Assembly (NCBI RefSeq): GCF_022921055.1
Contig: NZ_CP095061.1
Coordinates: 2,829,501-2,893,500 of the forward strand
Direction: 5' to 3'
Source of the DNA: Hymenobacter volaticus
GTDB lineage: Bacteria; Bacteroidota; Bacteroidia; Cytophagales; Hymenobacteraceae
Length of the DNA: 64,000 bases
Shown: in pieces, positions 1-9,183 of the stretch
Layout: each line of letters opens with the position of its first letter
How positions within the stretch are numbered: position 1 is the stretch's first letter
Made by a program: the position numbers and the translations under genes
Notes under the pieces: generated by a model
What the model was told of the DNA's origin: nothing
Databases searched by the model: none
The model's input: the letters and a program-made list of their open reading frames with translations, nothing else

Positions 1-1
1 C

Positions 2-709
2 ACGCGCCACGTCGGAGACCATATTTCGCGTTACGAGGGCAGCGACTTGGTTTTTATCGGGCCCAATATTCCGCATCTGAACTTCGACTACGGCGTCGCG
101 ACGGAGCCCAAAAAAGTGGTGGTGCAGCTCAAGGATCATTTCTTGGGCGATGCCTTCAAACAAACCCCCGAATTTGCCGCCATCACGCAACTGTTCGAGC
201 GGGCCCGGTTTGGCGTTTCTTTTCACGGCGACACCAAAGACCTGATTGGCCGGCAATTAGCGCAGTTGCCCGAACTTCCGCCATTTGAGCGACTACTTAC
301 CTTGCTGCGCATTTTCCAACAACTAGCCACCAGCACCGACCACACGTTGCTGCACGGCTCCGCCGTCACGAGTTCCTACAACCTACAAGAGCAGCAGCGT
401 ATTCAGCGCGTGAGTGAAGTGGTGGCGGAGCACTACCCCCGCAAAATCGAAATCCGAGAGGTGGCCGCCCTCACCAACCTGACGGAAGCCGCTTTTTGCC
501 GCTATTTTAAGCGCATCACCCGGCTCACCTTCACACAATTCCTTAATCAATACCGGGTGCACCAAGCCCAAAAGCTCCTCTTACAAGACACCACCGTTTC
601 GGAAGCCTGTTTTGCCTGCGGCTTCGAGAATTTATCGTATTTCACCAAAACCTTCAAACGGGTGACCGGCGAGAATCCTTTACAATTTAAAAAGCGCCTA
701 CAAGCCTAA
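2..709 (+). CDS. AraC-family transcriptional regulator, 5' end outside window
   Basis: The reading frame is open from base 2, so the N-terminus lies upstream of the window. A TTG at 47 is only an internal codon. About 235 residues are visible. The first part (HVGDHISRYEGSDLVFIGPN) reads like the end of a cupin-type ligand-sensing domain. The last ~100 residues are a two-helix-turn-helix AraC DNA-binding domain: REVAALTNLTEAAFCRYFKR is the first HTH and ACFACGFENLSYFTKTFKR the second, with the usual family ending GENPLQFKK. It probably regulates sugar or envelope genes as a one-component regulator, but the target is not visible. The next gene is a lipoprotein with no obvious link. Confidence 0.9.
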   Translation, partial: TRHVGDHISRYEGSDLVFIGPNIPHLNFDYGVATEPKKVVVQLKDHFLGDAFKQTPEFAAITQLFERARFGVSFHGDTKDLIGRQLAQLPELPPFERLLTLLRIFQQLATSTDHTLLHGSAVTSSYNLQEQQRIQRVSEVVAEHYPRKIEIREVAALTNLTEAAFCRYFKRITRLTFTQFLNQYRVHQAQKLLLQDTTVSEACFACGFENLSYFTKTFKRVTGENPLQFKKRLQA

Positions 710-848
710 AGCAAACAGAAGTAAACGGACAGATTCCTTGAACGCTCGCTAATACTCTATCCGATCTTCAACTGCCAATTTGCTGTTCTAAAGAACGTGT
801 TGCCGAGCGGCATCAACTTCCTCACCTATTAAGCTCTCTTTCAGGCCT

Positions 849-1340
849 TTGCTAAACTATCTACACTACATAAGGTTTACCTACTTGCCATTTGCTTTAT
901 TTCTTTTTTGCTGTAGTCACGACAAAAGAAGCAACATAACATATAAGGCATCTTCAAAGCCTGCTGCAACTATTCACTACACCTTGAAGAATTCATTTCC
1001 TTTCCAAGCTGCACCTACTCATCTAACCAATCCTAGTCGGCGTTTTAGCATTCAAGTTCCGGTAGGAGAAGTAGAAGGCTATTATAATCTTTTCACCAAA
1101 CACGGATATGGCGGCAATGGCCCATCATGGGTAGAACACATCTGTTTCATATTAGAGGAAAAAGACTCCGCCATTCTTGATCATCTTGAATTTGACGAAG
1201 AGGCCGACACTTTTTTGGTATATGCCGATAGTGAAGAAACCGTTTCTCGTTTCATGATCAGTGTCCTGCCTGTTTTTGGCTCACTGAAATCATTGAACCA
1301 ATATTTCGAGCACGTTGACTCCGACAAGTTCACAGAATAG
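849..1340 (+). CDS. Imm51-like lipoprotein (immunity-protein family, tentative)
   Basis: A 163-residue protein starting at TTG. The N-terminus is hydrophobic and ends in LFCC, a plausible lipobox, so it may be an outer-membrane or periplasmic lipoprotein. The C-terminal ~85 residues contain HGYGGNGPSWVEH, then FDEEADTFLVYADSEE, and a leucine-rich end. This order (G-x-G-N-G-x-x-W, then D-x-E-A-D-x-F) matches what I recall of the Imm51 immunity-protein family. No toxin gene is next to it. Imm51 proteins are usually cytoplasmic partners of polymorphic toxins, so a lipoprotein form would be unusual; the signal could instead be a wrong start. Codon use is more AT-rich than the flanking helicase. 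Confidence 0.6.
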   Translation: MLNYLHYIRFTYLPFALFLFCCSHDKRSNITYKASSKPAATIHYTLKNSFPFQAAPTHLTNPSRRFSIQVPVGEVEGYYNLFTKHGYGGNGPSWVEHICFILEEKDSAILDHLEFDEEADTFLVYADSEETVSRFMISVLPVFGSLKSLNQYFEHVDSDKFTE

Positions 1341-1444
1341 TTCTGCCCCTTTGTTTCCTGCTCTAACTCTACACGCGAGTAAAAGCAACGTTTTTTCTTT
1401 CCGACCTTCGGCCACCAATTTCCCGTTTTCGTTGTTACCAACGA

Positions 1445-3444
1445 ATGCACAAGACCACTCTGTTGACTGAACAACCTACTTATACCGACCCTTACGCTAT
1501 AGAGAAAGAGCTGCGTAAGGTACAGGCCCTCATGAAGCTGGAACAGCAAGAGGACCTAGAGCAATTCAAAATCAAAAACGCCAAAGCCAGCATTGCCGAG
1601 CGCCAACAGCGCGGCCTCACTTGGTACCCCGTCAAAATTACCAAGGAAGACATCGGCTTCGGCGGTAAGCTGGTGATTGAGTTGGAACGCCCGGCTTCGC
1701 AAAACGGCTTGCACCTGTTTCAGGTGGGCAAGAATGCGGCCTTGTTTGGCAACATTCCCGGCCGCTCCGGCTCCGACCGTCCCACGCTCAACGGTGTAAT
1801 TACGGCCGTCAAGCGCAATAAAATATTGCTCGCCACTACCAAAGAAGACCTCCCCGATTGGGTGGAAGAGGGCAAACTCGGTGTGGACTTGACGTTCGAC
1901 GAGGTCAGCTACCGCGAAATGGAGTACGCCATGGGCAAGGTGATGGGTGCCTTCGATGGCCGCCTAGCCGAGCTGCGCGACGTGCTGCTAGGCGCCAAAC
2001 CCGCCCAGTTTCGCCCCGAAAAGGAAGCGACCCTCTATTATCCTAGCCCCTCAACGAGTCGCAGCTGGCGGCCGTACGGCACGTGCTGGCGGCCAAGGAC
2101 GTAGCCATCATTCACGGCCCGCCCGGCACCGGCAAAACCACCACGTTGGTACAGGCCATCATGGAAACCATCCGGCGGGAGCGGCGGGTGCTGGTGTGCG
2201 CTCCCAGCAACACAGCCGTGGATTTGCTGACCGAAAAGCTAGCCGAGCGCGGCGTGAACGTGATTCGGATGGGTAACCCATCTAGGGTATCGGATTTGCT
2301 GCTGCACCACACGCTGGAGGCGCAGATTATGGAGCACAAAAGCTACCCCGAGCTGAAGAGCATGCGCCAGACTGCCGAGCAGTACCGCGAAGCGGCTGGC
2401 AAGTTCAAGCGCCATTTCGGGTGGGAAGAGCGGGAAGAACGCCGCGCCCTCAAAGAGCAGGCCCATCTACTGCTCCAAGACTCCGACAACCTGGAGCGCT
2501 ACATCACCGAGGATTTGCTGGATAAGGTACAAGTAATCACCTGCACGCTGGTGGGCGCCTCCAACCGCGCCATCCGCCACCTCACTTACGAAACCATCTT
2601 CATCGACGAAGCTGCGCAAGCGTTGGAACCAGGCTGCTGGATTCCTATAACCAAAGGCAACCGCGTGGTACTAGCCGGCGACCACCAGCAGTTGCCTCCT
2701 ACCGTCAAGAGCGAGAAAGCCGCTAAAGATGGATTGCGCGAAACATTGTTCGAGAAGTGCATTCTGCGCCAGCCCGAAACGGCCCGCATGCTGCAGGTGC
2801 AGTACCGTATGCACGAGCAGATCATGGAGTTCAGCTCCGAGCAGTTCTATGACGGTAAGCTACAAGCCGCGCCCACCGTAGCCCACGCCGACTTGCCCGA
2901 ATACGACATCCGCTTCGCCCCCGACCAAGCCGTAGAGTTTCTGGATACCGCTGGTTTTGGCTTCCAAGAACTTGGTATTGCGGAAAGCCGCTCCATTGCC
3001 AACCCCGAAGAAGCGGACCTGCTGCTCAAGCGCCTAGCGCAACTGCTAGAGCCCTACGATGCCGCCGACCACACCGAGGACCTGCTGACCATCGGCGTCA
3101 TTGCTCCCTACCGCGCACAGATTAATTACCTCAAAGATGCCATCGAGGAAAACAACGAGCTTGCTGGCCTCATGGAGCACCGTATGTTGAGCGTGGGCAC
3201 CGTGGATTCGTTTCAGGGCCAGGAGCGCGACATCATTGCCATCAGTCTTACCCGAAGCAACACGCAAGGCGACATCGGCTTCCTTTCCGACATCCGCCGC
3301 ATGAACGTGGGCATGACCCGCGCCCGCAAGAAGCTTCTCATAGTCGGCGACTCGTCTACGCTCGGTTCGCATCCATTCTACAAAGCCTTTCTTGATTATA
3401 CCGAGAGCATTGGGGCGTACCGCACAGCTTGGGAATTGCAGTAG
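1445..3444 (+). pseudogene. IGHMBP2/SMUBP2-type SF1 helicase, split by a frameshift at a C run
   Basis: Two open frames, 1445-2104 and ~2050-3444, are one superfamily 1B DNA/RNA helicase of about 666 residues. The first encodes the N-terminal beta-barrel/stalk region. The second holds Walker A GPPGTGKT, Walker B FIDEAAQ, motif III GDHQQLPPT, motif IV-V GTVDSFQGQERDI and motif VI NVGMTRARKKL. Around 2047-2050 (CCCC) the first frame runs into a wrong-frame tail, while the other frame reads LNESQLAAVRHVL straight into the Walker A region. Adding one C restores the normal family sequence. This is either a real one-base deletion or a base missed in sequencing. The gene stands alone and ends before a strong terminator. 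Confidence 0.85.
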
Positions 3445-3511
3445 AAAGATACTGACGATTATAGTGCTGCTCACACAGTTAACAATGAGCAGCCAATGCG
3501 TATCGACTATT

Positions 3512-3555
3512 AAATTAAAAGGGCATCGGCTTACCAGCCGATGCCCTTTTAATTT
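3512..3555. terminator. Bidirectional rho-independent terminator
   Basis: A perfect 20-base inverted repeat with a 4-base loop (tacc): GGGCATCGGCT pairs with AGCCGATGCCC, flanked by A and T runs on both sides. It lies between the helicase and the oppositely oriented lipoprotein gene, so it can serve both. Confidence 0.85.
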
Positions 3556-3643
3556 CTAGATATAAGCAAGCTTACTTATCTGTGTTGTTAGAGTGGTAGT
3601 AAGTTTCTTGTACATCAATCGTGAGCAAAAGCTGAATAGGCAA

Positions 3644-4222
3644 CTATAACTTGATAGGTTGCAATCCTACCGTATTAGTTTGGGTGGAAATCCAACCATA
3701 AACCGGATATTCTTCGCTATGGTAGATAAGGTTATTTGGCAATACTGAGATTAGCTGATACAGGACTGAAAAGTAATAGCGTTGAGTTTTAGGATCATAA
3801 TGCCCTATGCCATCGCCTAGCTGATTCAAGCTTTTCTTTGCGTTAGTTCCAGCATAAGCCAGAGAAAGCTTTTGGATAGAATGCTTCTCAGGTTTCAACT
3901 CAATCTGTAAGTAGAGTGTGCCTGTTGAATCGCGCTTACATGGTAGCGAGGCTGCGTACCCAGTTGGAGATTGTATTACATCTCCATCGGATAGCTTAAC
4001 CTCTCGGTAAGGAATGAATGGGTCCGGGTCGAATGATTTAGCCTGTCCAGATTGTTCGATATGGAACCCTTTAGTTGCGGCCTGAAATTTTGTACTTTCT
4101 GCAGTTTCTACTTTCGTTTGTCTTTCACCTTTTGAAACAGAAGGCGCAGAAGTGTTGAAACTACATTCACTAAAGGCCAAGCCTAATAGAGCTAGTACAA
4201 GTAATCTTGAAAATTTGCGCAT
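3644..4222 (-). CDS. Hypothetical lipoprotein
   Basis: A 192-residue protein with a signal peptide MRKFSRLLVLALLGLAFSEC whose cysteine at residue 20 fits a lipobox, followed by a Ser/Thr-rich linker. The mature part is a beta-rich domain without motifs I recognise. It ends close to a bidirectional terminator shared with the helicase gene. Composition is more AT-rich than its neighbours, which suggests lineage-specific or acquired DNA. No function can be assigned. Confidence 0.7.
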   Translation of the reverse strand: MRKFSRLLVLALLGLAFSECSFNTSAPSVSKGERQTKVETAESTKFQAATKGFHIEQSGQAKSFDPDPFIPYREVKLSDGDVIQSPTGYAASLPCKRDSTGTLYLQIELKPEKHSIQKLSLAYAGTNAKKSLNQLGDGIGHYDPKTQRYYFSVLYQLISVLPNNLIYHSEEYPVYGWISTQTNTVGLQPIKL

Positions 4223-4317
4223 AGCTATATAAAGTAGAAAATTGAGTTTGTATTTAACAAGTATACAGAATTTTCAAGCGCCTACTTGAATAATAGCATT
4301 ATAGGCGCTCATGCTTA

Positions 4318-5456
4318 TTACTGCACGTCAATCACCGACATAGTGTGCGGCGCGTCAGATTTCTTATTGATGAAGTTTTTTTCGGGCTTATCGAAGTCGG
4401 AGACATAGAGGCGGTTGCCTTTGAGCAGAACTTCAGCTGGCTGGTCGAGGAGACCGTTCGTGCCGTCGGTGTCGCCATTTTGGGCTAGGGTCGTGACGGT
4501 GTTGTCTTTCAGGTTGACGACTTCAATGGCGTTTTCGCGGGAGTTGCAGAGGTAGGCTTTGTCGGTTTTGCGGTCGATGATGAGGCCGTCGACGCAAGTG
4601 ATTTTCTTACCCTTGAGCGTCAGAGCCTCTTTTTTGGCGAGGGTACCGTCGGGCTTCATCGTCATCTTATAGAAGGTACCGTCGCCGAACGAGCCGGTGT
4701 AGAAATTGCCTTTGCTGTCGTAATCGAGGCCGTCGGCCCCGTTATCGACGCCAGTTTCGTTGACTTGCGTAGTGAAGGTGGTTAGTACGTGCGGGTCCAT
4801 GGTTTTGGGCTTGAGGTGCACGGGACCTTGGTTAAGTTCGGCTAGCGTGAAGGCTAGCACGGCACTGCCTTTGTCGTTGTCGGGCATGTCCCACTGGCTG
4901 TCAGTCACGTAAATTTTGTTGCCTTTCCAGACCACGGCATTAGCCAGCGCAAAGTTGTCGACCACTGTTTCTACGGCGCCGGGCTTGCCGTTTTGAACCC
5001 GCACCCGCATCAGTCGGGATTTAAAATCCTTGCTATTTTCGTATTGGTTTTCGGCGTAGTAGAGGTTGCCGTCGGGGCCGAACGCTAAGTCCATGGGGGC
5101 AGCTTTTTTGGTGGTAGGCTCGACGGGTAGGTTGCTGAGGTAGGGCTTGAGGCTGGTGTCAGTCATCTCCACAAGTACCGCCGGCTTCGAGTTGTCGGCC
5201 AGGTTGGGTACCGACAGGATGATGCTGCCATTGGGTGCCAGCGCTAAGCCGTCGGGGTGTTGTGGGCGTCGTCGAGGGTATGCAGCAGCTTGGGACTGCC
5301 AATTTTGGCGATGGTGTCGGTAGCGGCGGGCGCGGTGGTAGAGTCGCCAGGCATGGCGGGCAATTCGGGCGTAGTTGGCGTTTCGGTGTTAGTGTTGGAC
5401 TGGCAGCCGGCCAGTAGCGCGCCACTGAGAAGCAGCGGAAGAAAGTTGGTTTTCAT
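4318..5456 (-). pseudogene. SMP-30/gluconolactonase-like beta-propeller lipoprotein, frameshifted
   Basis: The gene begins at 5456 with a lipoprotein signal (LLLSGALLAGCQS). The first frame stops near 5244 after LLHTLDDAHNTP; the rest continues in another frame as DGLALAPNGSIILSVPNL and runs to 4318. One base missing from the G run at 5254-5257 (C run on the coding strand) explains the break: restoring it gives HNTPDGLALAPNG. The rest shows repeated propeller blades such as MDLAFGPDGNLYYAEN and GADGLDYDSKGNFYTGSFG, typical of the SGL/SMP-30 family of calcium-dependent lactonase-like propellers. The intact product would be about 379 residues, exported and lipid-anchored. The substrate is unknown; no sugar-pathway genes are adjacent. 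Confidence 0.8.
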
Positions 5457-5675
5457 GGTATGCTTAAGGCAGAGGATCAGCGTAGAACGATTTAACTGCT
5501 TAGCTTAACGAGCGGCCGATGAGCTTGATAGTGGATGCCAAAATTTTACTTCTCACAACCCGTTCGTACCCGTTGAAGTATCACCTTGTAGCGGCAAGAA
5601 TTTCCAACCATTTCCGTAACTAGCCGACCGAATCCCATTTTCCAACCACACCAGGACTCACCCGTCCCCTGCAGT

Positions 5676-6191
5676 ATGGCTCAAATCAGCGAAAACAAAG
5701 TCGTTACGATCACCTACGATCTGAGCGTGACCGACGACAATCAGCAAAAAGTGCTCGTAGAATCAGCCGAAGCGGATGCGCCCATGGTGTTCCTGTTCGG
5801 CCAGAGCGGCCTACCCGAGGAATTTGAGCGTCAGCTCGACGGCAAGCAAGCCGGCGACTCGTTTGCCTTCTCCCTTACCCCGGAGCAAGCATATGGCGAG
5901 TACGACGACCAAGCCGTAGTCGACATCCCGAAAAACGTATTCGAAATCGATGGTCAAGTAGACCAAGAAATGCTGCAAGTTGGCAATTTCCTCCCCATGG
6001 CCGACAACCAAGGCCACCACATGCAAGGCAAAGTGGTAGAAATTGGCCCCGACAGCGTAAAAATGGATTTTAACCACCCGCTCGCCGGTATGGTGATGCA
6101 CTTCGACGGCAAAGTAGCCGAGGTGCGCGAAGCCACGCAAGAGGAGCTGGATCATGGCCACGTCCACGGCGAGGGTGGCCACGCCCACTAG
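5676..6191 (+). CDS. FKBP-type peptidyl-prolyl cis-trans isomerase, SlyD-like
   Basis: A 171-residue protein. It starts with the short FKBP strand (VVTITYDLSVTDDNQQ), has the catalytic-core segment FGQSGLPEEFERQLDGKQAGD, and contains the inserted-in-flap chaperone domain typical of SlyD (EQAYGEYDDQAVVDIPKNVF onward). FNHPLAGMVMHFDGKV is the conserved return strand. The C-terminus is His-rich (HGHVHGEGGHAH) and could bind nickel or other metals, as in SlyD. No signal peptide, so cytoplasmic folding help is expected. It is a single-gene unit ending at a strong terminator. Confidence 0.93.
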   Translation: MAQISENKVVTITYDLSVTDDNQQKVLVESAEADAPMVFLFGQSGLPEEFERQLDGKQAGDSFAFSLTPEQAYGEYDDQAVVDIPKNVFEIDGQVDQEMLQVGNFLPMADNQGHHMQGKVVEIGPDSVKMDFNHPLAGMVMHFDGKVAEVREATQEELDHGHVHGEGGHAH

Positions 6192-6213
6192 GCTGTTACT
6201 TATCTGCTGATAC

Positions 6214-6243
6214 AAAAAACGGGGCCGCTTGGCCCCGTTTTTT
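6214..6243. terminator. Bidirectional rho-independent terminator
   Basis: Stem AAAAAACGGGGCC with loop gctt and matching GGCCCCGTTTTTT. It sits between the convergent FKBP and ACP-phosphodiesterase genes and has a U-tract in either direction. Confidence 0.93.
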
Positions 6244-6247
6244 GTTG

Positions 6248-6880
6248 CTAAAGCCCGCTTTCCGGCTCTCTACTGCTATTTTCAGCTTTTACCGCTGCCC
6301 GCAGTTCCGGCCAAAACTCCCGAAAATCCGCTTCGTAGGCGGGCAATTCTGCCAAGAACGCGGCGGCGCCTGTAGCCAGCACGGCCCCAGATGGTGCGCG
6401 GCGGCTCAAGCCTAGCAAGGCCCGCTCTAGGCCTTGGGGAAGCGCGTAGCCGCTGAGCCAATCGTCGCGGCGCATGTAGTAGAGCGTTTGCTGTAGGCGC
6501 TCCGGCAACTCTTGGCGGCGGGCGTGGAGCAGGGCGTAATGCCGTTGGGCGAAGGCTGCCAGCGGCTCGGTAGGGTCGTAGTGATAATGCGAGAAGTCGC
6601 GGGCCAGTAGGTGGTCGAAACCGACATCAGAAACGACGCCCGCCCATTTGCCAAGGCCTGATTCGCGCAAGCGGGCGGTGGTGCGGCGCACCAGCGGGTG
6701 CGCATCGGTGAACGAGTCGATGAAGCGGTGCAGGCGGATGCCGCGCTGCACGGCCGGCGGATACGCTTCCAGCGCAGCACGACCCCGTACGGCTTCGGCG
6801 GCAAAATTGCCGATTACCACGTCAGGATAATTTGGCGCGGCGGGCGTATCGGAGAGAACTAGGTGGGCCAGGAAGTTCAT
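6248..6880 (-). CDS. Acyl carrier protein phosphodiesterase family (DUF479/AcpH-like)
   Basis: A 210-residue protein starting MNFLAHLVLS at 6880, the standard family N-terminus; the frame is open further upstream but that part does not resemble the family. The AcpH family removes 4'-phosphopantetheine from acyl carrier protein and belongs to the HD-like metal-dependent hydrolases. Visible conserved parts are VIGNFAAEAVRG, GIRLHRFIDSFTDAHP with its histidines and aspartates, and SDVGFDHLLARDFSHY. Cytoplasmic. The gene converges on the FKBP gene and shares its terminator. Activity on ACP is known for the E. coli member; here it is inferred. Confidence 0.88.
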   Translation of the reverse strand: MNFLAHLVLSDTPAAPNYPDVVIGNFAAEAVRGRAALEAYPPAVQRGIRLHRFIDSFTDAHPLVRRTTARLRESGLGKWAGVVSDVGFDHLLARDFSHYHYDPTEPLAAFAQRHYALLHARRQELPERLQQTLYYMRRDDWLSGYALPQGLERALLGLSRRAPSGAVLATGAAAFLAELPAYEADFREFWPELRAAVKAENSSREPESGL

Positions 6881-7033
6881 GAAGTAGTTGTGGACTGCTG
6901 CTAGTTGAAGGTAAACTACTTGTTTACACCTACTGCTTAACAAGCAACCATCAACAATCAGCTGCCAAAATAACCTTCGCGGAGCAGAGCCGTATCCCTA
7001 AGCTCCAACCTACACTACCAAAACTCTGAAATT

Positions 7034-7540
7034 ATGGCCGAGCAAGTTGCCGTTAGTCACGATGTTACTGAGCTGATCAAGCGCATCAAGGACATCAAGA
7101 TTGCCATGCTGACTACTGCCGAGCAAGATGGCACCCTTCATAGCCGTCCGATGTACACCCAAGAGCCGCAAAACGACGGCACGCTGTGGTTCTACACCGA
7201 AAAGGACTCCGCTAAGATTTTCGAAGTAAAAAAAGATCAGCACGTAAGCCTGAACTATTCCAAGCCAGAGGATAACCTTTACGTGGCCGTTTCCGGCACA
7301 GCAACGGTTACCACCAACTCCGAGCTTATCAAGAAATACTGGTCGGAAGGTCTGCGGGCTTGGTTCCCGAATGGTCCAGAGGACCCGAATATCGCCTTGT
7401 TGCGTATTGACATTGTGCGGGGCGAGTATTGGGACCAGCCGAGCAACGTACTTGTACGCGCTTTCGGCTATGCAAAAGCCGTAATAACCGGCGAGCGGTA
7501 CCAGCCCACCGGCGACGAACACACCCAAGTGAAACCCTAA
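7034..7540 (+). CDS. Pyridoxamine 5'-phosphate oxidase-fold general stress protein
   Basis: A 168-residue protein of the split beta-barrel FMN-binding family (general stress protein 26 type). Landmarks are IKIAMLTTAEQDGTLHSRPM at the flavin-binding edge, GTLWFYTEKDSAKIFEVKKD, VSLNYSKPEDNLYVAVSGTA, and WFPNGPEDPNIALLRIDI near the end. These proteins bind FMN or F420-like flavins and are often stress-induced; the substrate is unknown. It is transcribed alone and followed by a hairpin terminator at 7704. Confidence 0.9.
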   Translation: MAEQVAVSHDVTELIKRIKDIKIAMLTTAEQDGTLHSRPMYTQEPQNDGTLWFYTEKDSAKIFEVKKDQHVSLNYSKPEDNLYVAVSGTATVTTNSELIKKYWSEGLRAWFPNGPEDPNIALLRIDIVRGEYWDQPSNVLVRAFGYAKAVITGERYQPTGDEHTQVKP

Positions 7541-7703
7541 GTAGTTCTGCCCTCCAACGTGAAGCTCTGCTTTCCTGCCTAGCCCTTCGATTTGTGAACT
7601 ATAGTCGTGCGGCGGGCAACGAAGTAGAGCTTTGTGCTACCAACCCAAACCCACCAACAACCCAACAACAACCCAACCCTAACTGTCTTTCTGAGCTATC
7701 TAT

Positions 7704-7731
7704 GAAGGGGCGGAAGCAATTCCGCCCCTTC
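7704..7731 (+). terminator. Rho-independent terminator
   Basis: Stem GAAGGGGCGGA, loop agcaat, stem TCCGCCCCTTC, then CTTTGTTGTTTT. It lies 163 bases after the stress-protein stop codon. Confidence 0.8.
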
Positions 7732-7848
7732 TTTGTTGTTTTGGAGCATGCGTGATGTGGGGTACACGTTGCTGTTTGTGCCCTACTTCTGTTTGCTCCG
7801 CGCTAGCTGATAAAAGCGAAAGCGCGCTTCACATTAAAGCTGCTGCCC

Positions 7849-8568
7849 TTGCTTACCACTCTTACCTTATTCACGCTTCAGCCTAACCAGAAACGGTGGG
7901 GATTGGCTCAAATGGGCACTTCGCCGCCGCAGTTGCAAAAGGTATCCGGCCTGCGCTTTTTCAAGCTGGCGGGTAGCGGCAATGCTAATGGCTTCGGGCT
8001 TTGGCCGAATTTGCACCGCTACGGCTTCATGGCCGTTTGGGACTCGGCAGCAGCGGCAGCAGCCTTTTTCCAAGAGCATGCTTTATGGCAGGAATACCGT
8101 CAGCGCAGCGTTGAAACCTGGACGCTGGATTTGGCACCGCTGAAGTCGCACGGCCTTTGGGATGGGACGAATCCATTTGACTACGAAACGCCAGACTTAG
8201 CTCCCGCCGACAATGCCCCCGTGGCCGTACTAACCCGCGCTTCTATCCGGTGGCAGAAAACCTGGCGCTTCTGGCAATACGTAGCCCCCACCAGCGCCGC
8301 CGTAGCCCACGCCGACGGTGTGCGGGCCGCCATTGGCCTCGGCGAGCTTCCCATCATCCGCCAAGCCACGTTCAGCGTGTGGGAATCAGCCCAAAAGATG
8401 CAGCAATACGCCTACCGCGACGCTACCCACCGCGAAGTTATCAAGCTCACGCGCCAAGAAAAGTGGTACGGCGAGGAGCTATTTGCCCGCTTCCAGGTGC
8501 TGCGCAGCGAGGGCACGTTAGATGGCAAGAACCCGCTGGATATGCCAGAAGTAGCGCCTCCAGCCTGA
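7849..8568 (+). CDS. Spheroidene monooxygenase (CrtA)-like protein
   Basis: A 239-residue protein beginning at TTG (LLTTLTLFTLQPNQKRWGLAQ). The pattern LRFFKLAGSGNANGFGLWPN, then RYGFMAVWDSAAAAAAFF, and the second half FSVWESAQKMQQYAYRDATH followed by EEWYGEEL-like sequence (KWYGEELFARF) matches CrtA-type proteins, which carry two ferredoxin-like dimeric alpha/beta-barrel units. Bacteroidota members are annotated after the Rhodobacter carotenoid 2-ketolase, but no carotenoid gene is next to it, so the substrate is open. The TTG start is a guess; no ATG fits better. Confidence 0.75.
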   Translation: MLTTLTLFTLQPNQKRWGLAQMGTSPPQLQKVSGLRFFKLAGSGNANGFGLWPNLHRYGFMAVWDSAAAAAAFFQEHALWQEYRQRSVETWTLDLAPLKSHGLWDGTNPFDYETPDLAPADNAPVAVLTRASIRWQKTWRFWQYVAPTSAAVAHADGVRAAIGLGELPIIRQATFSVWESAQKMQQYAYRDATHREVIKLTRQEKWYGEELFARFQVLRSEGTLDGKNPLDMPEVAPPA

Positions 8569-8640
8569 GTACATTAGACTCTTTGCTGATAACGAGACAC
8601 TTGCCTTACTACAATGCCCCTTGGAGCTAGCAAGGCTGAA

Positions 8641-8939
8641 AAGCTAGTTCCCCACCTCAGATGAGGAGGGGTTAGGGGTGGTTGACCAGTCGTGGAACGA
8701 CACCACCAAAACGTCATGCTGAGCGCAGCCGAAGCATCTTGCGTGCTGACGCTGCCAATACCAATAGCCCGTCATGCTGAGCGCAGTCGAAGCATCTCGC
8801 TAGGGTGGTGAACCCTGACGCGTGTGCAACAAGTCGAGCGAGATGCTTCGACAAGCTCAGCATGACAATACCTCTATAACATCAGCAACGACAATCAACT
8901 GCCTCTAGCCCCTCCTTATCTATGGAGGGGAACTAGCTT
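8641..8939. repeat. Outer inverted repeat enclosing a palindromic element
   Basis: AAGCTAGTTCCCC at 8641-8653 is matched in reverse by GGGGAACTAGCTT at 8927-8939. Inside each arm is a further related block: CCTCAGATGAGGAGGGGTTAGG on the left (8654 onward) and CTAGCCCCTCCTTATCTATGGA on the right. The two arms of about 40 bases enclose one and a half copies of the dispersed 95-bp element. No coding sequence is seen from 8569 to 9183. Confidence 0.75.
8713..8866. repeat. Dispersed palindromic element, site 1 (half copy plus full copy)
   Basis: A full copy at 8771-8866 has left arm GTCATGCTGAGC..GAAGCATCTCGCT and right arm AGCGAGATGCTTCGAC..GCTCAGCATGAC around a 35-base unpaired middle. A lone left arm, GTCATGCTGAGCGCAGCC then GAAGCATCTTGCGTGCTGAC, precedes it at 8713-8748. 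The same element recurs at 13189, 16464, 25518, 31525 and 39548. Confidence 0.9.
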
Positions 8940-9041
8940 CTAGCTTTAGAAAAGCTGGTTTGTGATGAAATACTAGATAACTAGGTCTTCCCTCACACCC
9001 ATCCGTTCTGAAAAATACCCTTCCGTTTTGGTAGGGTTTCG

Positions 9042-9077
9042 AACACCTCTTGATATAGCATCAGGAGGTGTTTTTTA
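9042..9077 (+). terminator. Rho-independent terminator-like hairpin
   Basis: AACACCTC..TGAT, loop atagc, ATCA..GAGGTGTT, followed by TTTTTATTTTATTATATT. It lies 107 bases before the next gene, at the end of the repeat-rich gap. Confidence 0.7.
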
Positions 9078-9183
9078 TTTTATTATATTGAATATCAAGT
9101 ATTTAAATGGTATTCAGCAAGAAAAATAGGATGCGGCATTGGTCTTGGATTCTGGCATTCATCACCAATTCACCAACACTCCT

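Noticed and set aside
2041..2060. Programmed frameshift in the helicase
   Set aside because: CCCC followed by TCAACG is not a known slippery site and similar breaks in six other unrelated genes argue for a common error instead.
7429..7755. 108-residue frame overlapping the stress-protein gene and its terminator
   Set aside because: Runs through the terminator hairpin and has no family features.
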